Assembly (NCBI RefSeq): GCF_028858725.1
Contig: NC_084772.1
Location: 13,337,048 to 13,401,047, forward strand
Length of the DNA stretch: 64,000 bases
Origin: Colius striatus
Lineage: Eukaryota; Chordata; Aves; Coliiformes; Coliidae
Direction of reading: 5' to 3'
This document shows, one piece after another, positions 39,180 through 51,865 of the stretch (positions within the stretch are counted from its first letter, which is position 1; every line of letters starts with the position of its first letter). Below the pieces are notes generated by a model that saw nothing but the letters and a program-made list of their open reading frames with translations, was not told where the DNA came from and did no database searches. The translations under genes were made by a program, and so were the position numbers.

Positions 39180-39260
39180 GTGAGCTCCTCAGTTGTCAAT
39201 CCAATTATCCATCATTAATGGGCTGAGTCACAATGTAAACCTTCATGCGTAACTTTAGAG
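39180..39260. promoter_or_regulatory. Possible conserved noncoding element
   Basis: CAATCCAATTATCCATCATT and TAATGGGCTGAGTCACAATG place homeodomain, AP-1/MAF-like (TGAGTCA) and CAAT words within 80 bp. Non-repetitive and without an open frame. Speculative. Confidence 0.15.
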
Positions 39261-40952
39261 TCAGAAAGGAGCCAGATTAGACAGTTTTAATTACCCAAGA
39301 GTCATCAATTGAGCTTGCTCTTCTCATACCCTTTCGTTTTTAAATCAAACCTCCAGTCTCACACATTAGTTTTCGCACATCATCCACTAGATACTGGAGT
39401 AATTTACACAAGGTGTGAAGCAGTCTGTTTTTAGCTATCTGTTATAAAGTTAGCAACGTTACTATTCTTACTGGGCACAGTGTGTAAGATATATTCCCAC
39501 ACTAGAAGAGTATTTAGTAAGGTCACAAGGATGCCCAGTCCTTATCAAACACATTCCCTGGAAACTTGGCAGGGATTTCATTTTACAAGAATTAAGGAGT
39601 AAATTAATGGTATTCAGTTTAGACATTTAAATTTTTCAGTGTTTGTGCAGAAAGAGGTTTGTATTACCAACCTGTCACAGAAATTTTGTTGTCAGCAGTA
39701 TTCAAAGTCCAATTTTGCTTTGAGTAAATTGATTTTGAATGTATTTAATCACTAACTTTGGTAGAGTTGTTTCACTTTGCACTAGAAGCAGGTTGTATTC
39801 ACACTAATAAGATTTATTTTAGTCTATTTAATTATTTCACAAGGAAGAAAGCTGAGATTTTTACATAATTTAAAGATGGTAACATCAAAGCTAGAGGCAG
39901 ATACAGAGTAACATGTGCAAGGTCTGGATGCAAATATTTTCGACGTTTAAAAAGGATTTTCTGTCGCCCAGAAAAACAGAAGCAATAGAGGGGTGGCTCT
40001 AAACAGAAGCAGAACCCTGCAGAAAGAAAGGACTTGGTCAGAGAACTATCTCTACTTCTAATAATCTATGTCAAAGAGGGAAGGCCCTTCTCACTTTGAT
40101 TCATGTCATTTTTCTGGCATTTTTCTTAGTCTGTCTCCTGTAGAAAGTGTCAACGTGTTGCCAGAAAAAGCGAGATGTAAATTGCACACAACCAAGCCCT
40201 GAAGATCTTTGCAGAACTCCCAGGCAGTGTGTAATTGCATGAGGCTCTTAAAATTCTGCTACCAAGCCAGACCAAACTGTACTGAAAAGTTGTATTAAAT
40301 AACACGTCCCAATGTATCCAATAGAAAAAGATGTGATCACTGTGCTTGTGAGGATCAGAAAAAATCGTGAGCAGGGAAAGCTTATTTTAGGGAAAAGTCT
40401 TTTTTAAAAGAACCTTTTAAGAGGAAAAAGAAGAGCAGGAGCAGAGTTAATGATTACAATCTGGAAAAGCTGTACAGTGGCCTAGGGTGTGAGGAGACAT
40501 GGATCCCTCCAAGAATATGTGTAAAACTAAGTTAGGAAACTTAGCAAATATTGTATTCAACCATGTATCCTGAAAGCACAATATGTACAAAACAAAATAT
40601 TTGCTACTACACCCGCACAAATTAGAGACTAGGGGCCCCCAAGAGTCCTTTTCTAGCCAGGCACATACTGTCAGGCAGCATGTACTTTACAGCAGTGCTC
40701 AAGAACAGCTGGCTGAACTGCTAGCCTGCACTCAGCTCTCTCAGTGTTAAGTCTTCTTCCCCAGCACACTGCTATGGCATCTTGCCATTTGCAACACATT
40801 CTGGCCAGAAGACAGCATTTGGATACAACTGCACTCCAGAAGTCCAGCAAAATAAATTGACTCAGCCTATCTGTCAGAATAAAGTCTTCTAACAAAGGAT
40901 ACCCTTTGTCAGAAGTTGGCAGTCCTGTGGAGGACAGCCACACTTGGGAAAC

Positions 40953-41094
40953 TTGCTTTCACATCCTGCTCCATCGGAGATTTTTTCTGTGACCTTGAAC
41001 AAGTGATTGGCTTGTGTATGCCTCAGTTTGCTGCCTGAAAAATATTTGCAGAAGTTTCTGAGGTTAGACTGTAAAGCCCTTAAATACAGTGGTA
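40953..41094 (+). mobile_element. MIR-like CORE-SINE fossil
   Basis: The order TTCACATCCTGCTCCATC, CTGTGACCTTGAACAAGTGA, ATGCCTCAGTTTGCTGCCTG, GAGGTTAGACTGTAAAGCCC matches the sense MIR consensus. Its landmarks there are the C(A/C)AATCC... box, TGTGACCTTGGGCAAGT, GCCTCAGTTTCC and GTAAAGCGCTTA. It covers the core and tail over about 140 bp, heavily diverged. Such copies predate the split of mammals and reptiles/birds. Confidence 0.65.
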
Positions 41095-42539
41095 CCAAGG
41101 ACCAGAAAAGTGAACAGATATAAACTCCTTTTGGAAACACAGCTTTCTACTTCAACTATCAAAAAAAACCAGCTGTACCAGAGTTCAAGTATGGGGGGGT
41201 CAAAAAAGGCTGTGATAGCAGAGAGCCTTCAAACTCTCCTCTTTGGTAATGAACACATCTTCTGACACTTAAACAACCACTGATAAACAATGCAGTGTCT
41301 TGTCTTTCTAACTTACAGAAAGGGTCACCATGTGTAGGGCCTTAGGGTTGTTCTGAGAAACTTCTGTCTTAGAAGACTTTGCCAAGGATGATACAGTTCT
41401 GTGTTACATAATTATAATTTCTTCTCTAAGATATAAAGCTCTCAGACAGTAACATTCCTAGGCTTTTCTCACGTGAGAGTCACAGTGCTCTACATGCAAC
41501 ATTGCTCCTGGAGCTCATGGTTCAGTGACTTTCTATCATCTGCCTTGATTGTAAGTGGCAGTGTCAACGCTCATGCTAAAAATAAACCCTACTGACGAAT
41601 GACATGGATACTCCACAGACTTGGAGGCATCTTTTTATAGCAATCCTTTGATTTCAGATAGCAAACATTTGCTATTTTTGGCACACAAGCTTGGAGAAAC
41701 TTTCATGATCTTTAGCCTACATGACTACGTTTGCACACAGTTCAGGTGCTGTCAGAGTACTTCTGGCTTTTCTTAAAGATAGGGAAATATGTTTATTCTG
41801 GATATTTGTACTCACTGGAGAAACAGCTGAGATACGAAATGGGGACTGTGCTATCACAAAGTTTACCAAATTGTTGCTGGGGTATTAAGGACTTAGAAGT
41901 TCTTGAAGTGACAACACATCTGACAGTTTGATACTTAATGTAACTGAATATGGTACTAATGGCGGATGCCAAGTTCACCCTCTGTTACATAGAAGTTCTC
42001 TGTTTATTCATCGTGCTGACTGAAGATGTCCTTATCCAAACTTTTTAGTCATAATTTACCTCTAATACAACTCTAACAGCTATAAACAGCACTAGAAGCT
42101 ACTGTGTAGGCAGAGCTCTTGTTATTTTACCTCACATCAATTCAGTACAACTGGATAGAAGAATAGTAACATTTTGGCAGCTCTACTTGATTTAGTCATT
42201 GCTATCAACATTCTAGTGAATTATATTTCTGATATTTACTGATGTAGTCAGAGCCAAATCTCAAGGAAATGTGTGTTACTACTAAATATTCTATACCTTG
42301 AGAAATGCTTGCCAGAGTAGAACCAGTTTACCACAGTACATACAGAATCCAGAAGGTAATTGAATTTTCCTATCTTTAATAGCACTGGTAAGATTTTTCA
42401 AATGAGGATTGACATGTTCTTGATGATAGTGTCAATTGTAGATTGCTATCAAATCAACTTTTATCTAGGAAATCATAATACCAAGAGGCAGAAACAAGTA
42501 GACACTCTGGAAAGACAACTTGAAAAGAGAGAAGAAGCC
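41095..42539. other. Intergenic or intronic, no gene seen
   Basis: Non-repetitive AT-rich sequence between the MIR-like fossil and a CR1 fragment. Nothing further was recognised. Confidence 0.5.
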
Positions 42540-42905
42540 ATGTGAGGGGCCACATCTGGAATATTGTGTCCAGTTTTGGGTTTCCCAGCTCTCTTACTTG
42601 GAGAGAGAACAGTAGAAAACCTTGAGTAGGGTTTTCGAACATGTAGCATATGAGAAGAGGGTGAGGGAATGGGATTTGTTTAAACTATGGAAGAGAAGGC
42701 CAAAAGGGAACATAAGCATTACCTTCAACTACCTGAATGTGGAGCTGAGAGAGAAGATAGCAACAGACTGTTCTCAAAGGGACACCACAAAAGCACAAAG
42801 AGCAGTAATCACAAGTTGCAACAAGGCAAAGGCATAAGAAAAATATTCTGGTGGTTAAGAGAAATAACAGTTTACCCAGAGAGATTTGAAAATCTCCAAG
42901 GCTAG
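42540..42905 (+). mobile_element. CR1 LINE fragment lacking its 3' terminus
   Basis: GGCCACATCTGGAATATTGT, GTCCAGTTTTGGGTTTCCCA, GGAAGAGAAGGCCAAAAGG and CCCAGAGAGATTTGAAAATC follow CR1 order in sense orientation. The final 100 or so bases with the ATTCTATG repeat are missing or unrecognisable. Short frames in both directions here are derived from the element. Confidence 0.75.
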
Positions 42906-43854
42906 AGGCCATTAATTTACTGGCAAAGAACCACATAGTACTTCAGTTCTGTGGCACTAAAGATTTGCGCTCAACTTGCCTTCAGACTTAGTAACCATAA
43001 TGCTAGTTACTGGTCTGGTTTACTATTCTTTAATGCCTGCACTTAACAAAGTCTGTAGTTCTTGTACTTGGCATCATACGGACACAGAACAAAAAGAATG
43101 GTCCCTGTACACTATTCAGGGCAAACAAATAGTGGGAAGGTAAAGAAGTACAGTAAAAACAATCCATGTTTCATCATCAGAAAAACTGGAACAGGTCCTC
43201 AGCTCTCAGTTTAATACGTTCTTTCACGTTTCTTGCTGATGTTCCCTTTCTGATCCATACAATTTAACAGCCAATCTATGTCATAAAAGCACAAAGGAAA
43301 TAATCAGTGTTAGGAAAATTTGCCCATGTTTGAAATAAATTTTGAAGTTAATTTCACAAGAACTCCTGTGATCAGGGCCTTATTTCTTCCATAAATAAAT
43401 ATGTTCCTAGCCACCAGTGTATTAAGGCTGCTTAAGGCTGAAAGTAGTATGATTCCAACTTGTCCTATTTTAGGAGGGTATACTCAAGGTATACTTTTTA
43501 AGGCTACTGAATGCAATCCATTTCACAATTACTTTGAAAGGATTGAAAATCTGACCAGATTAAACTCAAAGCCTGGACACCAATTGCTACAGCTGAACAC
43601 AGAGCTTTATTTACCTATCCATTTTAGCTGTTCAATAATGTTAATACCCTCTGGTCATTAAGTAAAAGTTCAGTCCTTTAGACCTTCATCCCTGAGGCAT
43701 GCTAATGAATTCATTCATGGATGTTAGTCCAACTAGTAAATTGTTCCTCTCCTTCTGTACATAATCTCCCTCTCCTTTAGCATTTGACCATTTCAAGTGC
43801 AGCTATAACCTCCCATGGAAAGCTTTTCCTCTAAACACTAAAATGATAAAAACA

Positions 43855-43873
43855 AAACAACAACAACAACAAG
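43855..43873. repeat. (CAA)n microsatellite
   Basis: About five CAA units following an AAAAC-rich stretch. Confidence 0.85.
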
Positions 43874-46166
43874 TTACCATGCTTTTTGGATAAGTGAGAA
43901 AAGCGAGTTTTATTTCTAAAAGCTGATATACAGTGTATATGCATATGCCTTTTTATGTGTATCTCTGTGCTTTAGCAGATTTCTTCTTTGCCTTTTACAG
44001 GTCTCCACAGTCAGGTCTGACTACAGGGAGCAGCCCATGGAAGAGTATGTACCTTTTTGTACTGTATCTGCCCGAACTGCTTTATTTGAGAAAATTACAG
44101 AGAAGAGGCTCAACTAAAATTAATAGAGAGTCATAACATCCACCATCAAACAGAATACAGGCAACAGAATGTTATGTAGTAAAATAATGAACTGTTTGAG
44201 GGAGCATAAAGTTCCCTTCCTTTACCTTAGAAATTCAGCAGTCATTTTTTATTCTGACACTTGCCTAAAGAGGAGCTGCCTTGTCATACACTAGATTTCT
44301 CTCATTTTTATTAGTGTTATAAAATCTGAAATTTAGAAAATTTAAGAAACCTCCTTTGCTGAACTCTTCTAGGGCAGACCATCTTTGCTGAAGAGTGACT
44401 AACAGGCTTGTCTACAGCATGACCGTTAAGCCAGGGTAAGGAAATAGTACTTATTATCTATTTTGCACTATGTCCTGTGTGCAAACACTTCAAAGAGAAA
44501 ATTGGTCCATACACATAAAGATACTCTGAGCTGAAGGCATACCTTGCCCTTAAAATGAAAGGTGGTGCAAATCTCATTCAGTAAGCTGTGAACAGAGCCA
44601 AAGTGAAGCAGTCATATCAACACAGCACTGTACAAAAGGTCCCACCAACAGTTTTTTAAACTAAGAAAGAGCATTACACCCCACTAAATATTTGCTGGTT
44701 TTGGAGTCAAAACTGGTCACTCTTCAGGGTCATGCTGTAGGTAGCTATATTATGTTGCTCAGTGAATGACACTGCATTTCAGTGCACACCAATTTTCATT
44801 ACAGAACCCCCTTAAGAGGAAACACAGCTACTGCAAAGGAGCGAGCAGACAATTCATACTATTAATGTGCCGTAATTCACTTTGTAAACAAGCTGTGGTT
44901 CAGACTACTACTCATCTTACTGTTGACTTATCAGCTTACATACTCACTTTAAAAGATGATAGTTATGACCTGCTGTAGAGAACTTTCTGATACATTATAA
45001 ATACTCTTAAGTCTCTGAGTACATTACACTTTTGTGGGTTCAGTGACCCTGGTGGAATAAGAATTTCTCCAGACTGATGCCCAAACAACAGGTTATTTTC
45101 TTATTCTACTGGCTTAATTGTTTTTAGCTAAAAGCACTATTGATATACTTTAAATACACGAGGTTTAGGATTATATTACTCAGTCTGAATCAGACAAGCA
45201 ATAAGAATACTTGGAACAATGCACACAACCTGCAGTTGACTGCAGGTTTTCAGGTAGAAGAAGGGTAAACATGAATTCTCTATAAATTTTAGCCTGAAAT
45301 AATAGCAGAAAAAAGATGAATGATGTTATGCAACTTATAATTGATGTCTGAAATATTGTAATTTATTCTTTAGAGGGGAGTAATCAAAACAGCTAGCAAT
45401 TACAAAGACCATAGAGCAATTATACCATTGCCTGTAAGTGTTATGGTTTTATTTCCAAGATGTTTTAAAAATCTTGGTGTCAGATGTGAGCATCATTGTT
45501 TGAGTACATCTTATGCAAATTGCCAAGCATATAATCTTTAGGGAGGCTTTTCTCATTCCCAGTTTCATGTGCTAGGTGGAAATGAGGACTCTGCTGACAG
45601 CAGGGCAGATGACTGATAAAGTACACATCTAGCATTGAGTCAAATACTCCACAATCCCAAAGTACAGCTTGACAGAGACAGACGTTTGTGTAATTAACAT
45701 TTGGCAATGAAAAGGCAGATAAGTAGTCAGTAGGAGGTTTACAGAGAACTGAATAGTTCTAGTCATCTGTGTAATATGTGCTCCAGCTGTCAGTCAGAGC
45801 TGGGGGATTTCTCTTGACTGACAGAGTCATGTGGATTCACTTTTTCTTAGCTCACAGAGGAAGAACCCTCCCTTTCCAGAAATAGACATAAATAGACTTT
45901 TTAGCAGACATGAATGCAGTGTAAATTAGCAAATTTCTAAACAAAAAGGATGAGGATTGGAATCACAGTAAATTTACCTAGTTTAAACAATTTCCATAGT
46001 CTGAACTACCGAAGTGTATGTACTGAAAAATAGATGCACTAGAAACATGTTTGGTACAGTTTGTCATTGAGGCCTCTGGTTTTCCCTTGGTGGAAATCAA
46101 GAGAAGTCCTGCAGGTGAAGCCCTATCCACTCATAGCAAAGGGTGCAAAACCAGAACATTTTAACC

Positions 46167-46188
46167 TTTTTTTTTTTTTAAAAAAAAA
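46167..46188. repeat. T13-A9 homopolymer junction
   Basis: Thirteen T run straight into nine A. Confidence 0.9.
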
Positions 46189-47516
46189 GCATCTCTAAAT
46201 ACAATACCTCTGCTCCTCTTACATCCATATTTCAACAGTTTGATTTTTTCTTGGCTGTAGCTGTGTCTAAGTATTTGTATTGTGGAAGTGGGGAGGGACT
46301 CTGCATGGATTGAATGCCAGAGGTCACATGGAAAAGCCACATTGAACATATATGCCAGAGACAGAAGCTTCAGAGAGAACCTATGGAAGGTGACACAGAT
46401 TAAGCTTCCACACCAACCATAACGCTGGAGACCATCAACCCTTGCCTGAAACAAGTGGATTTTAGCCAGTTAAGTCTTTCTCAGATAGTCAGTGGTATAA
46501 GAACAGAGATTTTACATTTGAAAAGTGAAAATAATCATTTGACTTAAAGACTTCTCCACTTTCTTGAAGTTTATGGTTAACATCTTTTTACACTTGACCT
46601 GTCCTTTGGACAGAAATAGATCTTGAAAATAGGCTATCTGAAAGCTTATCATGGATTTACTTTTACCCATAATAACTCTAGGCTTTAACATTGTGTTTTC
46701 ACTTATACTTGTTGCAACTAAGAAGGAACACTAATTTCTAACAGTTGTTGCATAATAACAGAGAAAAGTTTCTGCCCCAGTGACCAAGACAAATCTATTC
46801 TCAGGTAATTATGTTAGAGTATTTTTGCATAAACTCCCATTAGCTCAAAAAACCAGAGTAACTTTTGCAAAGTTGCTAAGACCCTGTCTTAACAGTCTCA
46901 GTCTCTGGAATAGACCTGTTCAGTAAGGGAGAACTAATAATTACTGCTTGCCAAAGTCTGAAAACTAAATAAAATATTTTGGACCAAATTATGGGAATAG
47001 TAAGTACTAAATGTCAGATTTACTTTTACTATTATTTTTATCATTATTAATAAAAGTAGCCCAAAATGAGTCAGTTTCTTTAATCTCAAGATGCCAGAGA
47101 ACTTTCACAATCTGGTGCCATTAGTCAGCTCAGCTGTCCCAGCAATATGGTAGACCCCTGGAATCCCTAGGCAATTGAGTAAAATGTGGACTAACACTAA
47201 ACACCGCCTCCCCCTCCCAAAAAAAACCCACAAAACAAAGCACCTCACCATATGATTGCTAATACAAGTCAGTCTCTAGCTAGTAACCATTCATAAAGGG
47301 ATTTAAAATAAACACGTTTTCAATAAGAAATAGTCCAAATTTCTACTGTGCAGGATGCAGCATGTTTCAAATCCAGTCATGGCACAAGTTTCTTCACAAA
47401 GTAAAATGAAACAAATGTGACCGTAACAACTAATGGCACTATCTTGTCATGATTCAATCTGAATTGGTCTGTTCAAGTTATAGACAGTGAAACTGTTAAA
47501 GTTAATACATCTCATC

Positions 47517-47553
47517 TAAGCCATCTGAATAAGCCATTGAATAAGCCATTTAA
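47517..47553. repeat. 12-13-bp tandem repeat, three units
   Basis: TAAGCCATCTGAA, TAAGCCATTGAA and TAAGCCATTTAA lie side by side, probably from slippage. Confidence 0.85.
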
Positions 47554-47847
47554 CTTTAAGTACTGATAGAAGTTCCAAATTGCCTTTTGATAGAAAATTA
47601 AAGTTTTTCACCTCTTCTCTAAGGAAAAAAACCCACAGAATTGCAGGGTTTATTTTGTGTAATATTTTGTTGATTACCTCCAAACATTCCATATTTTATG
47701 CTGTGAATATCAATGTGTGAAACTGAAATATATGACTATGAAACCTTTCAGTTTGGCTAAACCAACAGAAAATCATTGCCTTTTTTCATTTTTAAATGAA
47801 AATTAGAGTTCTTTGCACTACTGAAAAGGCTGTAAAGGGTTTGAAAC

Positions 47848-47870
47848 TTTTTTTTAAAAAAAAAAAAAAA
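47848..47870. repeat. T8-A15 homopolymer junction
   Basis: Eight T run straight into fifteen A, flanked by short complementary words (AAAGGGTTT before, AAACCTTTC after). Confidence 0.9.
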
Positions 47871-48347
47871 CCTTTCATAAATTAAAAATGACCACTTTAA
47901 ATCATTTCCAAATAGAGATTGCTTTAATGCTGTAGCTTGGCAGGTTATAGATTTTACAGACAAGCTATGAATCCTCCAAATAGACATCAATGATAGAAAT
48001 AATTGCATAGTCTTTATAAAGCAATATGAACAATTATATGGCAATATAAAAATCTATTTCCACTATAACCAGCGATGAATCAGATGCCCAGTAATGAATA
48101 AAGGTTGTGAATCATCATCTTTAAAAGATTTTAAACTGTGAAATGTAACAGCTTCTTAAAATTGGCTCCCTAGCTTGCCTGTGTTAACAACTGCATGAAT
48201 AGAAATGGTCAAGAAATAACTGGGCACTATGGATATTTTTTGTATAGCCAACTCCCAAGAACACATTCCTTCCTGTAATACATTGGGAAAGTACTGTGCT
48301 CTCACCTAGACTATACAATATCATACTTGTTAACAAGGTGTTTTCAC

Positions 48348-48366
48348 AAAGCAAAGCAAAGCAAAG
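48348..48366. repeat. (AAAGC)n microsatellite, about four units
   Basis: Four near-perfect AAAGC units in a row; short and otherwise unremarkable. Confidence 0.9.
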
Positions 48367-51300
48367 GGTCTAGCTTAACACAATAAGTTTTGTAAGAAGT
48401 TCCTAACTTTACCTCAAACAATTTACTCATCCATGGGCATCCAATGAAATGCTGTACGAGTCAGATGGTAACATACTATATTGGCTGCTCATGGCTAATA
48501 AGGCAGGTCAGCATCTATACATCGAACTATTTAGTGAAGTAATGGTGATTAGCAACTTTGACAAGAAACAGTGACTGAGCACAGTAGATACACTTTAAGG
48601 GTGTATATTATATGCTTAATCCACTAATTTAAGAGGACAAGATACACCATTAAGACTTTACTGTTGAATAATCCTGATTCAGTACTACTTGTTAGTGTTC
48701 TGTACTTTCACTGGGTTTTCTCTGACTGTATTAATTACATTCTTTCCTCACATAAGGACAAGTCTCAGCACAATGAATATCTAGTGTGCATGTCTAAAAA
48801 ACTTTAGGCAATACATTATTTTTAACCTCATGCTTTCATAAGCATTGTATACAATGGAAATCAACACATCCTTTGTAAGAAAGGACATAAACTTTACAAA
48901 TCCACAGTCAAAGAAATATATCCACACAGCTACATCAGAGACTTCCTGTTTTAGGGAAATGAAAGAATGATTTTTAAATAAGTGTCAAAAAACACAGGAG
49001 GACAGACATCAGCTTAAAGTGATATGGATTAACAATAGAAATTAAAAGCACTAGAAAAATATAGATGGGGTTAATGCATTCATTATTCTTGTTATTTGAA
49101 TTAAGTAGGATGAGAATGTGACTTCTCAGTTTTTCTTCATAATGCCTGTTCATGCTTACTGGAAAATAAAAAGTCTTCTTACAGTTATCTGTCAGTTATG
49201 TAGAACCACTTGCAGAGACTTTAAGGAGCATGAATTAACGTTAGCCTTGCTTTATGTCTAAGAATTGGCTATTGTCTAGACCACCACTTAATGTTGCAGT
49301 CCTATCCATCACAGTGGTACTCTGCTATAGATAGTTGTTCCAGAGAAATGATGTGCATCTACAATTTAGCAAGCAGAGAACAGGATGTACATATATACAC
49401 TATGGTCCAACTGCAATTGGCTCTGACTAACCAAGCAAATTGTCCTCTTTTAGTGAAGCAAATTAATCCAGGCAAGTGCCAAATTACTACTGCCTAGCTC
49501 TGGAGTTAGCTCAGGCACCTCTGCATTTTACTGCATGCTCTACAGCATCACTGAGACTGATATTCCATTAAATCCTATAAGCTATGCAGGCTGTGGATAC
49601 TGAGACTGACAATACTTTAGGTTTCTCTAAAAATATCTGCACTGTGTAAGAAAAGGTACCTTGCAAACTGTAAACACAATGCCCAAGTCTAATTTCAGAT
49701 ACTTAATATGTCCTTCCCGTTAGGTTGTATGAGTGAGTCTATGAAAACTTTAGCAGTTCTTTAACTCCAGAAATCACACTGAGCACCCAATGCACATGTG
49801 AAAAAAACAATTAGGAAAATAAACCATCTGTCTTGCCATTATCACTGTGTCTTTTCTTAATGCAGTAAACAGTCTTGTTAATTTTCAGGTACAAATGTTA
49901 GGTGTTGTTTTGTTTCAAAAAAAGATTTGTAGTCAATACAACTTGTCCACGTTGAAGGTATCTCTTTCAATGGTCTTCTCAAAAGATTGACTTCTTGGTA
50001 TAAGTAGATTAATTTTACATTTCTAGATATTAATGAGAAATACCTGCTGTCAAAGACATTTCAGTATCCCATAGGAAGAGAAAGCAGGACATCCATAAGG
50101 CCTCTCTGTGCCTTGTGACTGAGTCTGAGCTAAGAGCAGTGAACTAGTAGAAGGGGACAGCACACTATCAGGATTCCCAGAATTTATCTGCTCCTAAGAT
50201 GATCTGATCTCAGCAAATTTTCTCACTTCTTCAACAGTTTCCTTTTCTGCTCTTTCTGCCTTTTAAGATATTTGCAGTAAATGTGCTTTCTTGTCTGTTG
50301 CATATAGGGGACAGCAAGACAACCATAGCAAGGGTCCCCAAGCTGCACACTTACATAACAGGCACAAATGGTTCTTAACAGATGGTTTTCCCTGACTTCT
50401 TCATTAGCAAAAAACTATGTGGTCTGCTGCCACTCAACAATCCCATCCCATACCAGCATATGTTTTATCTCACTCATATTTCACAGGCCTCTTACTTAAA
50501 GCACAAGAATTTTAAACACAAAAGTTATAAATATATAAGTTATCAATTTTAAATGTAAAAGTTATAAAGAAAATCACATCAGCAGTTTCTCCTGTAATCT
50601 GTTGTTTCTAGAGGCAAGATGGACTCACCTAGTTTCCATACATGTAACAAAGCTAAAATTAAGATGTCCTAGAAGGACAGTGGAAAAGAAGGAGATCATG
50701 TAATTCTTAAATAGCAGATTTATATATCCTTGAAAAAATGGTCTGCAGTTACTTCCTGTGTCTCAAGATTATAGAGTCTTCACCCTGCACAATATGCTTT
50801 GTTTATGAGTAAGGAAAGAGGAAGTAAAGACATTAGTTAGGATATTATTTCATTATAATTAAATTAAGTGACTTAGTTTAGCATCCAATCATTGTTTGAA
50901 GACTGCCAGTGAAGGAAGGATTAAGGCTTCATACATGCTCCAGCACCAGAATTGTGGAAGGCACTGTGTGCTAGACACTGACTCTGAGCAGAACACGAAC
51001 ACAGTTATTCAGTGTTCCCAGGGGACATATTTTTAGTGTCATGCAGTAAGGCTTTAGTCTTCCATGAGGCTAGATAGTTTAGAGGATTCATGCATTTTCC
51101 ATTAGTAATCCTACTTAAGATATTGAAATAGAGTCACATATCCATAAATTTATTTCACCACTTCAGCACCAAGTGTTGATGTAGGAGACATATCTGCCTC
51201 TTACATGAGAAAGACAGGCAGAGGTTAAAGTTTTAATTTTGTGCAAGCCTCACCTGAAGAAGAGAGCTCAGAATACCAAAAGATACCAGAAATCAATTGT

Positions 51301-51830
51301 TTATCCTGTTTACACTTTCATATTTTCCTTAATATTAACTACCTTATTTTTTTCTCCTTTCTCTCCTTCCAATATATAGTGCCTTGAATCTCTTATCCAG
51401 ATGGTTTCTATCATACATAACAGTAACACAAAAATAGCCCATTTGTAATTTAAAGATTTAGAACCAATTAGCTAAGTCTCTGCTTTCATTTCATCAGCTC
51501 AAAACTTGTGTATATCAGATCACATTGTTCCAGCTGAAATCCCAGTGAGCTAGAACTTCTCATTTTGGTGGCCCCTAAAGTCTATTTATAGAATGCTTTC
51601 CAACAATGAATTTATCTGCTCAGAAAACAAGGTCTGACTGTGCTCAAAAATAAGTTGTAATGAGCCATGACAGCAAATACTAGATAAAGGTAGTGCTGAA
51701 AGAGGGAAATGAATACTTCAAGTGCATTTATGATTTATGAGTTCAGAGTTGAAATGGAAGTGGCACATAATAATGAACAATGGAAATACCTCTTGTTTGG
51801 AGAGTGAGGATGAATAGAACTTTGTGCTTG

Positions 51831-51865
51831 AATAGGTTATTAATAGGTTATTGAGCTAACCTATT
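51831..51865. repeat. 11-bp direct repeat with an inverted third copy
   Basis: AATAGGTTATT occurs twice in tandem (51831-51841, 51842-51852). Its inverted start AACCTATT follows at 51858-51865, giving a small hairpin. Confidence 0.85.

Larger units (their letters stand above)
34351..40952. other. Intergenic or intronic, no gene called
   Basis: Holds the anonymous frame at 37055, the AT-rich repeat at 38620 and the possible conserved block at 39180. A 90-codon minus-strand frame at 40671-40943 adjoins the MIR-like fossil and has no domain. Confidence 0.5.

Noticed and set aside
42622..42936. Three overlapping frames of 71-83 codons on both strands
   Set aside because: They are derived from the CR1 fragment.
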